From the NCBI RefSeq assembly GCF_031624395.1, contig NZ_JAMQON010000003.1, positions 434,028-498,027 on the forward strand: a stretch of 64,000 nt of DNA, written 5' to 3'. The notes beneath the pieces were generated by a model. The model ran no database searches. It saw only the letters and a list, made by a program, of their open reading frames with translations, and had not been told where the DNA came from. Shown one piece after another: positions 8,691-17,259 of the stretch. Position 1 is the stretch's first letter. The number at the start of each line of letters is the position of its first letter. The position numbers and the translations under genes are program-made. The DNA is from Halomicroarcula saliterrae. GTDB taxonomy: Archaea > Halobacteriota > Halobacteria > Halobacteriales > Haloarculaceae.

Positions 8691-10568
8691 ATGGCCGCTA
8701 CCCAGCTACTGTTGCTCGTCGCGGGTATCATCGCTATTGGCGTCGTCGCGCAGTTGCTCTCGAGTCGACTCCAAGTCCCCAGTATCATCTTCTACATCGC
8801 TGCCGGGCTCGCGCTGGGTGAGCCCGGGCTGGAGCTTCTGACCGCCGAGACGTTCGGGAGCGGCCTCCAGACGATCGTCGGTATCGCCGTCGCCATCATC
8901 GTCTTCGAGGGAGCGTTCCACCTCAAGATAGAACGAATCAAGGAGGCGCCACAGGCCGCGGTTCGCCTGGTGACTATCGGCGCACTCATCGCGCTGGCGG
9001 GGACCGCCGCCGCCGTCAAGTACGCCTTCGGCGTCCCGTGGAACCTCGCACTGACCATCGGTGCGTTGCTGGTCGCGACCGGCCCGACCGTCGTCACGCC
9101 GATTCTGGACGTCGTGCCGGTCAGGGACCGGGTCGCGGCCGCACTGGAGACCGAGGGGATCGTCAACGACGTCACCGCGGCGATTCTCGCGATCGTCTTC
9201 TTCAAGACGGTCAACCCCGAAGCCGTCGCGGAAGGGTTCCTGAACGCGTTTTTCAGACGGCTCGGGACCGGACTGCTCGTGGGGGTAATCGTCGCCGCCA
9301 CTCTCTACTATCTCATCCGCTACATCGACCTCTCGCCCGACAGCGCGCCCCGAAACGCCAGATTGCTGGTGCTGGCCGGCGCCCTGGTGGCCTACGCCGT
9401 CGCGAACTGGCAGGCCACCGAAGCCGGCGTCGCCGCCGTCGCGGTTGCCGGGTTCCTCCTTGGGAACGCGGATATCCCCTACGAGGCCGACATCGAGGAC
9501 TTCAAGGGCGATATCACGTTACTCGTGCTGTCGTTCGTCTTCATCGCGCTGGCAGCGTTGCTAGAGATAGACGTGCTCCTCGGTCTGGGGCTCCCGGGAC
9601 TGGCCGTCGTGGTCGCCGTCGCGCTGGTCCTCCGACCGATTCTGGTGTTCGTCTCGACGATGGGCAACCGGTTCACCCGGGAGGAGCGCGTGTTCATGAG
9701 CTTCGTCGGTCCGCGGGGTATCATCCCGGCCTCGGTCGCGACGCTGTTCGCGGTCGAACTCCGAATCGCCGCCGAGGAGCTGAACAACCCCGTGCTGGCG
9801 GAGCAGGCGAGCATCCTGCTCGGCGTGGTCTTTCTCACTATCTTGCTGACGGCGGTCTTCGAGGGCGGTCTCGCCCGACACATCGCGGAAAAACTGGACG
9901 TGATACCAATGCGAGTCATCATCGTCGGCGGCGGACAGGTGGGCCGAGCGCTCGCCACGCGCCTCGAAGACCGGGGCGAGAACGTCGTCATCATCGAGCA
10001 GGACGAACAGATCGTCGAACAGACCCGAAACGCCGGGTTCAGTGTAAAGAACGGCAACGGAACGGACACGGACGTGCTCCGGTCGGCCGGGGCCGAGAAC
10101 GCAAAGACCGTCGTGGCCGCGACCGGCGACGACGACGCGAACCTGCTGGTCGCCCAGCTGGCGAGCTCGAAGTTCGACATCGAGCGAATCATCGCTCGCG
10201 CGAACAACCCCGACAACGTCGAGGCGTTCGAGGACCTGGGCGTCCGGACCATCTCCTCGGCGATGGCGACGGCGTGGGCCATCGACAACCAGATAGAACG
10301 CCCCGCCATCGCCCACTGGATGACCGACGTGGGCCGGACCGGCGACGTTCAGGAGGTCAAGGTCACGAATCCCGACATCCTCGGCAAGCCCGTCAGCGAG
10401 GTCGGCCCGATGCTCCCAGAGGCCTGTCTCATCGCGCTGGTCAGCGGCGGCAGCCACAAGGACGCCGAGGTCCCCACCGCCGACTACGTCCTTCAGGAGG
10501 GCGATATGATCACGCTGCTGGGCCGCAAAGAGTCGGTGCGCGACGGAATGGCGCTCGTCAACACGTAG
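8691..10568 (+). CDS. Cation:proton antiporter (CPA) with TrkA-type regulatory domains
   Basis: A 625-aa membrane transporter. Residues 1-400 are about 12 membrane helices of the CPA antiporter fold, with the characteristic GPTVVTPIL and ALETEGIVNDVTAAI segments; the Asp in the latter is the ion-binding position in this family. From residue 407 (MRVIIVGGGQVGRAL) comes a Rossmann-type RCK/TrkA-N domain that binds a nucleotide, followed by a TrkA-C domain. It should exchange Na+ or K+ for protons, important for a salt-in organism. A TATA box TTTTATA (8657-8663) lies about 30 bp before the ATG. Ion selectivity is not readable. Confidence 0.92.
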   Translation: MAATQLLLLVAGIIAIGVVAQLLSSRLQVPSIIFYIAAGLALGEPGLELLTAETFGSGLQTIVGIAVAIIVFEGAFHLKIERIKEAPQAAVRLVTIGALIALAGTAAAVKYAFGVPWNLALTIGALLVATGPTVVTPILDVVPVRDRVAAALETEGIVNDVTAAILAIVFFKTVNPEAVAEGFLNAFFRRLGTGLLVGVIVAATLYYLIRYIDLSPDSAPRNARLLVLAGALVAYAVANWQATEAGVAAVAVAGFLLGNADIPYEADIEDFKGDITLLVLSFVFIALAALLEIDVLLGLGLPGLAVVVAVALVLRPILVFVSTMGNRFTREERVFMSFVGPRGIIPASVATLFAVELRIAAEELNNPVLAEQASILLGVVFLTILLTAVFEGGLARHIAEKLDVIPMRVIIVGGGQVGRALATRLEDRGENVVIIEQDEQIVEQTRNAGFSVKNGNGTDTDVLRSAGAENAKTVVAATGDDDANLLVAQLASSKFDIERIIARANNPDNVEAFEDLGVRTISSAMATAWAIDNQIERPAIAHWMTDVGRTGDVQEVKVTNPDILGKPVSEVGPMLPEACLIALVSGGSHKDAEVPTADYVLQEGDMITLLGRKESVRDGMALVNT

Positions 10569-10664
10569 CGGACCTTCGGTTTCCGATATCGTCGCTGCCA
10601 CTGACGGAGTCACCGGGAGACGACGTGCCACAGGATTATCAGGTTGGGAATCCTACATTTGGTG

Positions 10665-11264
10665 ATGCCAGACGACAAACGAGGACGGGAGAAACAGGCT
10701 CGGGACGCCGACCGACGGCAGCGGGCGCGTGCTATCGCGGCGGAGCTAGAGCGGATGGAGGAGACGGAGCCGCCGGTGGCGACGGACGCGCTCGACGACC
10801 TCGAAACGGAACTCGACGAGGTGACCTTTCCGGCGACCGGCGCCGAGGTGGTCGAGGCGGTCGGAGAGCGAACGATACCGTCCGACGAGGGGCTCGTCCG
10901 TATCGGTGAGCTCGTCCCGGAGACGGCGACAGAGACCTTCGCCGTCCCCGCCGACGTGACCGCGCGGGTACAGCGGCCGACGATTGCCGCGATGATGAAG
11001 CGGATCGTCGAGGCGAACGCGGCAGTCTCGAACGACAGACTCGGCGACTCGCGGCGCAAAGCCTACGAGAAGACGCTCAGGGCGCTCAAGTCTATCGACG
11101 CCGACGACGAAGACGAGGGTGTCGAGGTCATCACCGACTGGATAGTCGAGCAGACCCACGAGGACGAGCAGCCCCCGGGTTCGCGGTCGGTCCGTCGGCG
11201 AGCGGCCGAGTTCTGCCGGGAGAACGGCTACGAGATACGGAACGACGAGTGGCTGGGCATCTGA
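10665..11264 (+). CDS. Conserved haloarchaeal protein, unknown function
   Basis: A 199-aa soluble acidic protein. It has a charged helical N-terminus (DDKRGREKQARDADRRQ), then a middle region with FPATGAEVVEAVGE and VQRPTIAAMMKRIVEAN, and a compact C-terminus ending EFCRENGYEIRNDEWLGI. I recognise the style as conserved in haloarchaea but know no function. The ATG at 10665 is preferred over a TTG at 10644, which adds only seven residues. It is followed by the convergent thiolase gene and the duplicated thiolase tail. Confidence 0.7.
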   Translation: MPDDKRGREKQARDADRRQRARAIAAELERMEETEPPVATDALDDLETELDEVTFPATGAEVVEAVGERTIPSDEGLVRIGELVPETATETFAVPADVTARVQRPTIAAMMKRIVEANAAVSNDRLGDSRRKAYEKTLRALKSIDADDEDEGVEVITDWIVEQTHEDEQPPGSRSVRRRAAEFCRENGYEIRNDEWLGI

Positions 11265-11282
11265 ACTGCGGGGCTCGCCTCG

Positions 11283-11312
11283 TCATCCGCGGTGGAACTC
11301 GATGGCCGCGCC
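11283..11312 (-). repeat. Orphan copy of the thiolase 3' end
   Basis: These 30 bp match the last codons and stop of the thiolase gene (11481-11510) at 29 of 30 positions. On the minus strand the copy encodes the same G-A-A-I-E-F-H-R-G tail plus stop and is preceded by a short acidic-basic stretch (EAEKGGS). The 170 bp between the copies is intergenic with small palindromes. It looks like the end of a second thiolase-like gene whose body is gone. Confidence 0.75.
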
Positions 11313-11480
11313 GCTGCCACCTTTTTCGGCCTCGGGTGCGCTCTCCCCGTTCGCGCACCACTCGTTGAAAAACGTGGGCGAAAAAGGCCGAGCGCTCGCT
11401 GACTCACGGGCGCGATGCGCCCGTTCGTCTCCGCGGTCGCAAGCGACCGCGCACCGCTCGCGCTCGGACGCAACCACCAC

Positions 11481-12614
11481 TCACCCGCGGTGGAACTCGA
11501 TGGCCGCGCCCTGTCCGAAGCCGACACACTCCGTCGCGAGTCCCAGCTCGGCGTCGCGTTTTTGCATCTCGTGGAGGAGCGTCACCGGGAGGCGAGCGCC
11601 CGAGGCACCCAGCGGGTGACCGATAGCGATGGCGCCGCCGTTGACGTTGAACTGGTCGGGGTCAAAGCCCAGTTCCTCACGACAGTACAGCGTCTGCGCG
11701 GCGAAGGCCTCGTTGAGCTCCACGAGGTCGTAGTCGCCGGGCGTCCGGCCGGTCCGGTCGGTCAGTTGGCGAACCGCCGGGACGGGACCGATGCCCATCA
11801 CCGTCGGGTCGACGCCGACCACTTCGTGGGCGCCGATTTCGGCGAGCACGTCGAGCCCGTTCTCGTCGGCGAACTCGCGGCTGGTGACCAGCAGTCCGGC
11901 CGCGCCGTCCGAGACCTGCGAGGCGTTGCCCGGCGTCACCGTCCCGTCCGATTTGAACACCGTGGGGAGTTCCGCGAGCGTCTCTAGCGAGGTGTCCCGG
12001 CGGATCCCCTCGTCCTCGGAAACGGTCCCTTCCGCCGTCTCGATGGGCACGAGCTCGTCGTCGAAGCGGCCCGAGTCCGTCGCGTCGGCGGCCCGTTCGT
12101 GGCTCCACAGTGCGTACTCGTCCTGGGCCTCGCGGCCGACGTCGTGTTCCTCGGCGACTTTCTCTGCGGTCATCCCCATCTGCAACTCGCCGATGTTGTA
12201 CTGTTCGGCGAGGCGCGGGTGGACGTTGTGGGTGTTCTCGCCCATCGGAACGCGGGACATCGATTCGACGCCGCCCGCGACGAGCACGTCGCGCTGGCCG
12301 GCGGCGATCGCGTCGGCGGCCCGCATCAGCGCCTCGGCGGAGGACGCACACCAGCGGTTGATAGTCGAGGCCGGGACGCTCTCGCCCAGCTCCGACAGGA
12401 GCGCGATGACGCGGGCCACGTTGTTCCCCTGCTCGCCGCGCTGCTGGGCACACCCCCACAGCAGGTCGTCGACGGCGTCGGGGTCGATACCCGTGCGGCC
12501 GAGCAGTTCGTTCACCAGCGGAATCGAGAGGTCCTCGCTGCGGACGCCCGAGAGCGCGCCGTCCTCCTTGCCCTGTGGCGTCCGGACGGCGGCGACGATA
12601 ACCGGTGTTTTCAT
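11481..12614 (-). CDS. Acetyl-CoA acetyltransferase (thiolase)
   Basis: A 377-aa thiolase, which joins or cleaves acyl-CoA units in beta-oxidation, ketone or polyhydroxyalkanoate chemistry. The nucleophilic Cys89 lies in NRWCASSAEAL. The other active-site residues are His333 in GHPLGASGAR and Cys363 in ECVGFGQG; Asn in ELNEAFAAQ is also present. Length and motifs are complete. Promoter GGTTTAACAC is about 27 bp upstream of the ATG. No beta-oxidation partner gene is adjacent, so direction of the reaction is not indicated. Confidence 0.95.
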   Translation of the reverse strand: MKTPVIVAAVRTPQGKEDGALSGVRSEDLSIPLVNELLGRTGIDPDAVDDLLWGCAQQRGEQGNNVARVIALLSELGESVPASTINRWCASSAEALMRAADAIAAGQRDVLVAGGVESMSRVPMGENTHNVHPRLAEQYNIGELQMGMTAEKVAEEHDVGREAQDEYALWSHERAADATDSGRFDDELVPIETAEGTVSEDEGIRRDTSLETLAELPTVFKSDGTVTPGNASQVSDGAAGLLVTSREFADENGLDVLAEIGAHEVVGVDPTVMGIGPVPAVRQLTDRTGRTPGDYDLVELNEAFAAQTLYCREELGFDPDQFNVNGGAIAIGHPLGASGARLPVTLLHEMQKRDAELGLATECVGFGQGAAIEFHRG

Positions 12615-12689
12615 GGCCGCGTCAACGGTCGCTTTCGTGTTAAACCCTCACAAACTCCGGGCCACGGACGAGCGGTTGTCGGGCACGCC

Positions 12690-13151
12690 TCAGGCGGACT
12701 CGAAGCCCGGCGGGAGGCCGGTGTGTTTGTAGCCGGTCCACTCGTCGGCCTCGAAGCGATAGACGGTCACCTCCTCCGTCTCCATCGCGGCCTCGATGAC
12801 GTCCGGCCGCCACGCGGCTTCGAGCACCGGCGCGACGTCGCCCCACTCCTCGCCCGGGATGGCCTCGACGGTGCCGGTCACCAGTACACTCTCCCAGTTG
12901 AACGGGCTCTGAGCGGAAAAGCTCAGAAAGCGGGCCCGCTCGGTCCGCTCGATGAGGCCGCGCTTGCGGCTGTCGGGGCCGCCGACGAACGTGAAATACA
13001 GCGTCGACTCGTCGTCGAACCCGTAGGACATCGGAAGCAGATACGGCACGTCGCCGGTCGGGAGGCCCAACACCCCCATCTTCTGGTTCGACAGGAACGC
13101 CCGGATGGACTCGTCGTCCATCTCGGTCAGTGGGAGCTCTTCAACTGTCAT
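12690..13151 (-). CDS. Pyridoxamine 5'-phosphate oxidase-fold protein
   Basis: A 153-aa single-domain protein with the split-barrel flavin-binding pattern: an N-terminal helix (DESIRAFLSNQKMGVLGL), then VPYLLPMSYGFDDESTLYF, and a later NWESVLVTGTVEAIP strand. Haloarchaea carry many such proteins, which bind FMN, F420 or haem. The exact cofactor and substrate are not readable. A TATA-like ACTTATTCG lies about 28 bp upstream of the ATG. The neighbours do not suggest a pathway. Confidence 0.8.
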   Translation of the reverse strand: MTVEELPLTEMDDESIRAFLSNQKMGVLGLPTGDVPYLLPMSYGFDDESTLYFTFVGGPDSRKRGLIERTERARFLSFSAQSPFNWESVLVTGTVEAIPGEEWGDVAPVLEAAWRPDVIEAAMETEEVTVYRFEADEWTGYKHTGLPPGFESA

Positions 13152-13229
13152 ACGAACGTAACTTCGACCGAGCGGCGAATAAGTCGTTCGGCGATTCCCA
13201 CGTCACGGGACGCCGGTCCCCTGACGGCG

Positions 13230-14792
13230 CTACTCGGACTGCTCGGCGCCGGGCCCGTGGCGCTTGACCCGTTCGATGCTCTCGACGGCGGCGCTTCGCT
13301 TCGGGAACCCCTGGCCGCCGTCGGCGATAATCCGCCCGTTGCGGTGGCGGAGCCGCCAGCGCCACTTTCCGGCCGTGTCCTCGTACACCTCGAAGGCGGC
13401 GCTCCCGATAGCCAGCAGGTCCGCTTCGGCGGTGTAGTTCTGGACCCGTTCGACCGCGCGCACGGCCTTGTTGCGCTCCGTGTACCCCTCGCCGCTGTCG
13501 GCGACGATACCCTCGTCGTTTCGCAGCCGCCAGCGGAACTCCCCGCCCGCGTCTTCGTACACCTCGAAGCCGTCGCCGACGGTCGCGTCGGGGGCGACCG
13601 AGCGGACCTCGTCGGCGGCACGGCGGGCCGCTGCCCGCGTGTCGTACCCCTCGCCGCTGTCGCCCAGAATCTCGCCGTTCTTGTGCAGCAGGCGCCAGCG
13701 GTACCGGCCGGCCTTGTCGGCGTACACCTCGAAGGCGACCGGGTCGACCCGCAGGTAGGCCGCGCCGGGGACGTGGGCGCGCACGCTTTCGAGCGCCCGC
13801 CGGACGTTGGACTTCGAGGCGTACCCCTCGCCGCTGTCGGCCAGCACGTTCCCGTTGTCGTGGCGCAGCCGCCAGCGGAACTCCCCGGCCTTGTCCTCGA
13901 ACAGCTCGAAGGTGCCCTGGCTATCGGGGGCCGGCACCTCGGGGACGTCCTCGACCGTGTCGTCCTCGGTGGCGTCTTCCAGCAGGACGACGGCCCCGCC
14001 GGCGGCGTTGCTCTGGACGCTCCGGAGCCCCTGCATCGCCTTCTGTCGGGACGAGTACCCCTGTGCGCTGTCGGCGACGACGTTGCCGTTACGGTGGCGG
14101 AGCCGCCAGCGCCACTTCCCGCCCTTGTCGGCGTACAGCTCGAAGGTGGCCTTGCTCTCCATCGCGACGGCGATGGTCGCCTGTGCGGCGGCGAGTTCGC
14201 CTTCGGTGGCGTCGAGCAGCGCCGAGAGGTCTTCGCGGGCGGACTCGCTGGTCACCAGCTCCTCGGCCAGCTCCGACCGCTCGGCGCCGGCCTGCTCGGC
14301 CGTCGAGTCGGCCCGCTCGGCCCTCGTGGTCGCCTCGTCGGCCGTCTTCCGTGCCTGCTCGTATGCCTCCTGTCGCCCGGTCAGCAGCGGCGCGACGACG
14401 GCGCCCACCGCGGCCAGCGTCAGTCCGACCACGTACACCGTGACGGCGGGGTTCCCCTCGGGACCGTTCCAGCCCGAGGGATAGATAAGCGTGAACCACA
14501 GCGTCCCGGCCAGACAGACCAGAGCACCGCCGTAGGAGACCAGCAGCGCCGTGCGTCCCAGTGGGAGCCGCATCGTCGGCCCGACAAAGAGCGCGACGAC
14601 CGCGACGGCGCCGAAGACGTAGCCGAACTCCCGCAGTGTCGACCGCGGTGCGGCGGCGTAGAACAGCACGAGACCCACTGCGCCGAGAACGATGCCGGCG
14701 ACGAACAGCCAGTAGCCGTACACCTCGTCGTCGGTCGTCGGCGTCCCGATACGACCGCGATACACCTTAGATAACGCTCCATCTGATGTCAT
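13230..14792 (-). CDS. Membrane protein with five DUF1508 (YegP-like) repeats
   Basis: A 520-aa protein. Residues about 25-140 hold four predicted membrane helices. Residues 140-212 form an Ala/Glu-rich coiled coil. Then come five DUF1508 modules at about 216-264, 294-340, 352-398, 408-454 and 466-512, each with the signature FE-x-Y-x-D/E-x-A/G-G-K/E-x-R-W-R-L-x-x-x-N-G followed by a D-S-G-E-G-Y-like block and a helix. Bacterial YegP has two such modules and small haloarchaeal members one or two, so five on a membrane stalk is unusual. Function of the family is unknown. I start at 14792, where an SD-like AAGGAAC precedes ATG. Confidence 0.85.
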   Translation of the reverse strand: MTSDGALSKVYRGRIGTPTTDDEVYGYWLFVAGIVLGAVGLVLFYAAAPRSTLREFGYVFGAVAVVALFVGPTMRLPLGRTALLVSYGGALVCLAGTLWFTLIYPSGWNGPEGNPAVTVYVVGLTLAAVGAVVAPLLTGRQEAYEQARKTADEATTRAERADSTAEQAGAERSELAEELVTSESAREDLSALLDATEGELAAAQATIAVAMESKATFELYADKGGKWRWRLRHRNGNVVADSAQGYSSRQKAMQGLRSVQSNAAGGAVVLLEDATEDDTVEDVPEVPAPDSQGTFELFEDKAGEFRWRLRHDNGNVLADSGEGYASKSNVRRALESVRAHVPGAAYLRVDPVAFEVYADKAGRYRWRLLHKNGEILGDSGEGYDTRAAARRAADEVRSVAPDATVGDGFEVYEDAGGEFRWRLRNDEGIVADSGEGYTERNKAVRAVERVQNYTAEADLLAIGSAAFEVYEDTAGKWRWRLRHRNGRIIADGGQGFPKRSAAVESIERVKRHGPGAEQSE

Positions 14793-14925
14793 AGTTCCTT
14801 TTTCACACACCAAGGATATATACTTTAGTAGCTGTCATGTCTGCACGTAGCACGGCAGCTATCGGCGCGTCGGAGTCGAACAGCTTCGAGTCACTTATGC
14901 CCGTCCCGAGGTAACCTGCGTGGGA

Positions 14926-16293
14926 ATGAGTAATCCGGAACTGGACGTCGTCGAGTTCTTGCTGACGACAACTCTCTACAGCGAGCGACGAGATCTCGAC
15001 CCCGACGACCTGCCACCCGCCTATCGAACGGTGTTCTGGAGCGACGGGGACATCGAGCGCCCGCTGTCGGCGACCACGACGACGGCGCGCGAGGCGACCG
15101 GCGTCGAGCGACCGTGGAACGCCGTCTCCGGGCTGATGTTCACCGACCGCGACGACTTCTCGGGGGCCATCTCCTTTACCGACCAGGAGCTCGCCGAGGA
15201 GTGGTTCCTCGAACGGGCCGACGCCCGAACCATCGAGGCGAACCCGGTGCTGGCGGCCGAATACGGCGACGACTACGACGTGGACTACGACGCCGCCCGC
15301 GAGGGGAACCGGCCGGCGCGGGCCGACCGCGCGTTCATCGACGCGATGCTGGAGGAGGCCTTCGACAGCGAGGACGAGGACGACGAGGAGATGCTGGACC
15401 TCGTGGACGTCCGCGCCCCGGCCGAGGTCGAGACGACGCTGAACGACCTCGTGCTCACCGCCGACCAGGAGGGCGAGATCCAGAAAATCGTCAAGGCCAT
15501 CGAACACCGCGACTACCTGGCCCGCATCGGCCTGCGCGAGATCGGCAAACTCCTCTTTGTCGGCCCGCCGGGCACCGGGAAGACGAGTGTCGCGCGGGCG
15601 CTGGCCCACGACCTCGACCTCCCCTTCGTCGAGGTGAAGCTGTCGATGATCACGAGCCAGTATCTCGGCGAGACGGCGAAAAACGTCGAGAAGGTGTTCG
15701 AGGTCGCGAAACGGCTCTCGCCCTGTATCCTCTTTATGGACGAGTTCGACTTCGTCGCCAAGACCCGCTCGTCGGACGAACACGCCGCTATCAAGCGCGC
15801 CGTCAACACGTTGTTGAAGAGCATCGACGAGATATCCCTGATTCAGGACGAGGTCCTGCTCATCGGCGCGACGAACCACCCCGACCAGCTCGACGCCGCG
15901 GCCTGGCGCCGCTTCGACGAGATCGTCAACTTCCCCAAGCCGGACCGCGGCATGCGCGCGGACATCCTCCGCATCGTCACCCGGCAGATGGATATCTCCG
16001 ACTTCGACCCGGACACGCTGGCGGAGCTCACCGAGGGGCTGACCGGGAGCGACCTCCGGATGGTGCTGCGCGAGGCGGTGCTCGAAGCGCTGACCGAGGA
16101 GCGCACCACGCTCACCCAGGACGACCTCGAAGACGCCATCAAGGACTTCGAGGAGCGGGACAACCTGAAGAACATGGACATGATCGACGGCGACCACGAC
16201 GCGCTGGTGGCCGGTGGGGACTTCACCGACGACGACAGTGCCGAGGCGGCCTCCGACGGCGGGCACGACCACGCCCACGACCACGACGACTGA
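14926..16293 (+). CDS. AAA+ ATPase
   Basis: A 455-aa AAA+ ATPase. Residues 1-170 are a haloarchaea-style N-terminal region without a domain I recognise. Walker A is GPPGTGKT at 213-220, Walker B ILFMDE at 268-273, a sensor-1 Asn occurs in LLIGATNHP, and an arginine pair in AAWRRFD marks the finger region. The small AAA lid follows, and the tail ends in a metal-binding-like run HDHAHDHDD. It resembles FtsH/proteasomal-type AAA modules but lacks a protease domain. It is divergent from the DUF1508 membrane protein. TATA-like CACTTATGC is about 30 bp upstream of the chosen ATG; a GTG two codons earlier is possible. Confidence 0.88.
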   Translation: MSNPELDVVEFLLTTTLYSERRDLDPDDLPPAYRTVFWSDGDIERPLSATTTTAREATGVERPWNAVSGLMFTDRDDFSGAISFTDQELAEEWFLERADARTIEANPVLAAEYGDDYDVDYDAAREGNRPARADRAFIDAMLEEAFDSEDEDDEEMLDLVDVRAPAEVETTLNDLVLTADQEGEIQKIVKAIEHRDYLARIGLREIGKLLFVGPPGTGKTSVARALAHDLDLPFVEVKLSMITSQYLGETAKNVEKVFEVAKRLSPCILFMDEFDFVAKTRSSDEHAAIKRAVNTLLKSIDEISLIQDEVLLIGATNHPDQLDAAAWRRFDEIVNFPKPDRGMRADILRIVTRQMDISDFDPDTLAELTEGLTGSDLRMVLREAVLEALTEERTTLTQDDLEDAIKDFEERDNLKNMDMIDGDHDALVAGGDFTDDDSAEAASDGGHDHAHDHDD

Positions 16294-16368
16294 CACGGAC
16301 TGGTGTCGGTTCTCTCCGCGGGGGCGACAGCCCGGCACTCACGACACCAACCCGTCTGAGAGCCGGCC

Positions 16369-16803
16369 CTACGTGCTTCTGACGAGCACTACGTCGTACG
16401 AGCCGTCGGTCGCGATGCGGCTGCCGACGCTCGACGCGGTCGTGACGAGGCGGCCGGCGTCGTCCGAGCCGACAAAGACCATGTCGGCGTCGTTGCGCTT
16501 GGCGAACTTCCGGACGGGCTTGGCGATGCGGTTGCCGGTGACGCTGCGGCTGCACAGCTCGTACTCGAAGGCGGCCTCGGGGGCGATATCGTGGACCTGC
16601 TCGCGGAGCGTCGAGACGATGGTCTTCATATCGAACGGCTCGCCGGCGGGCAGCCAGCCCCGTTCCCGGGCGTAGGCGGCGTTGTTCGACGGGACGACGC
16701 TCACGACGAGCACGTCCTCTGCCAGTGCCTCGGCGAACTCGCGGGCGCGTTCGAGGGCCGCGACGGTGCGGTCGGCCCCGTCGAACGGAACGACGAAGGT
16801 CAT
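16369..16803 (-). CDS. Universal stress protein (UspA family)
   Basis: A 144-aa UspA-fold protein. It starts with the family strand FVVPFDGAD and ends with VFVGSDDAGRLVTTASSVGS followed by VVLVRST, a variant of the ATP-binding G-x2-G-x9-G-S/T motif in which the first Gly pair is altered, so nucleotide binding is uncertain. Haloarchaea have many such proteins and their individual roles are unknown. I use the ATG at 16803, which is preceded by GCTATATTTC at about 28 bp; the frame is open four codons further. It converges with the AAA+ gene. Confidence 0.88.
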   Translation of the reverse strand: MTFVVPFDGADRTVAALERAREFAEALAEDVLVVSVVPSNNAAYARERGWLPAGEPFDMKTIVSTLREQVHDIAPEAAFEYELCSRSVTGNRIAKPVRKFAKRNDADMVFVGSDDAGRLVTTASSVGSRIATDGSYDVVLVRST

Positions 16804-16908
16804 ATCGGTCACCACAGCGAGGACCGAAATATAGCTCCCGGAAGGGCGCGTGTCGGGTGTGCGCTCGGCTCAGTCTGTGGTTATATCCTCGGCCGTCGTC
16901 GTTGTGGT

Positions 16909-17181
16909 ATGACAGACGACGTGTTCACGGATACCGACGAGTCGAGCGACGAGTGGGTCGACGTGCGGATGACCGACCCCGAGGCCGGCGAGTGGGATAT
17001 CGACGTGGTCGTGGCCGGCGGCCAGGTGGAGTTCGTCGACCTCCGTATCAAACCCGGGCTGCTCGCGGGCTTCATCGACTGTCTCGTCGACGACGTGGGC
17101 GAGACGCGGGCCCGAGAGGTTCTCGCGGCCGCGGCTCGCAAGCAGGGCGTGGACCCCGAGGCGCTCGTCACGGAGGAGTAG
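16909..17181 (+). CDS. Small acidic protein, unknown function
   Basis: A 90-aa acidic soluble protein, with a strand-rich middle (WDIDVVVAGGQVEFVDLRI) and a helical C-terminal half (FIDCLVDDVGETRAREVLAAAAR). Codon use and a TATA-like TTATAT 23-28 bp upstream support it as real. I do not recognise the family. It is followed 78 bp later by the PhnP-like gene, with its own possible promoter. Confidence 0.65.
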   Translation: MTDDVFTDTDESSDEWVDVRMTDPEAGEWDIDVVVAGGQVEFVDLRIKPGLLAGFIDCLVDDVGETRAREVLAAAARKQGVDPEALVTEE

Positions 17182-17259
17182 CGGGCACGGCCGACGGGGA
17201 ACCCCGCTGCCGCCGGGAAAACGCGGGACTTAGGGGCCTCCCCGTGGGAGTGTCCGCCG

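Noticed and set aside
12099-14774. 891-codon open frame opposite thiolase, PPOX and DUF1508 genes
   Set aside because: It spans three well-supported genes on the other strand and its translation has no recognisable domain.
14803-16338. 511-codon open frame opposite the AAA+ gene
   Set aside because: The sense frame has complete Walker motifs; the antisense product is a Val/Asp/Gly-rich mirror.
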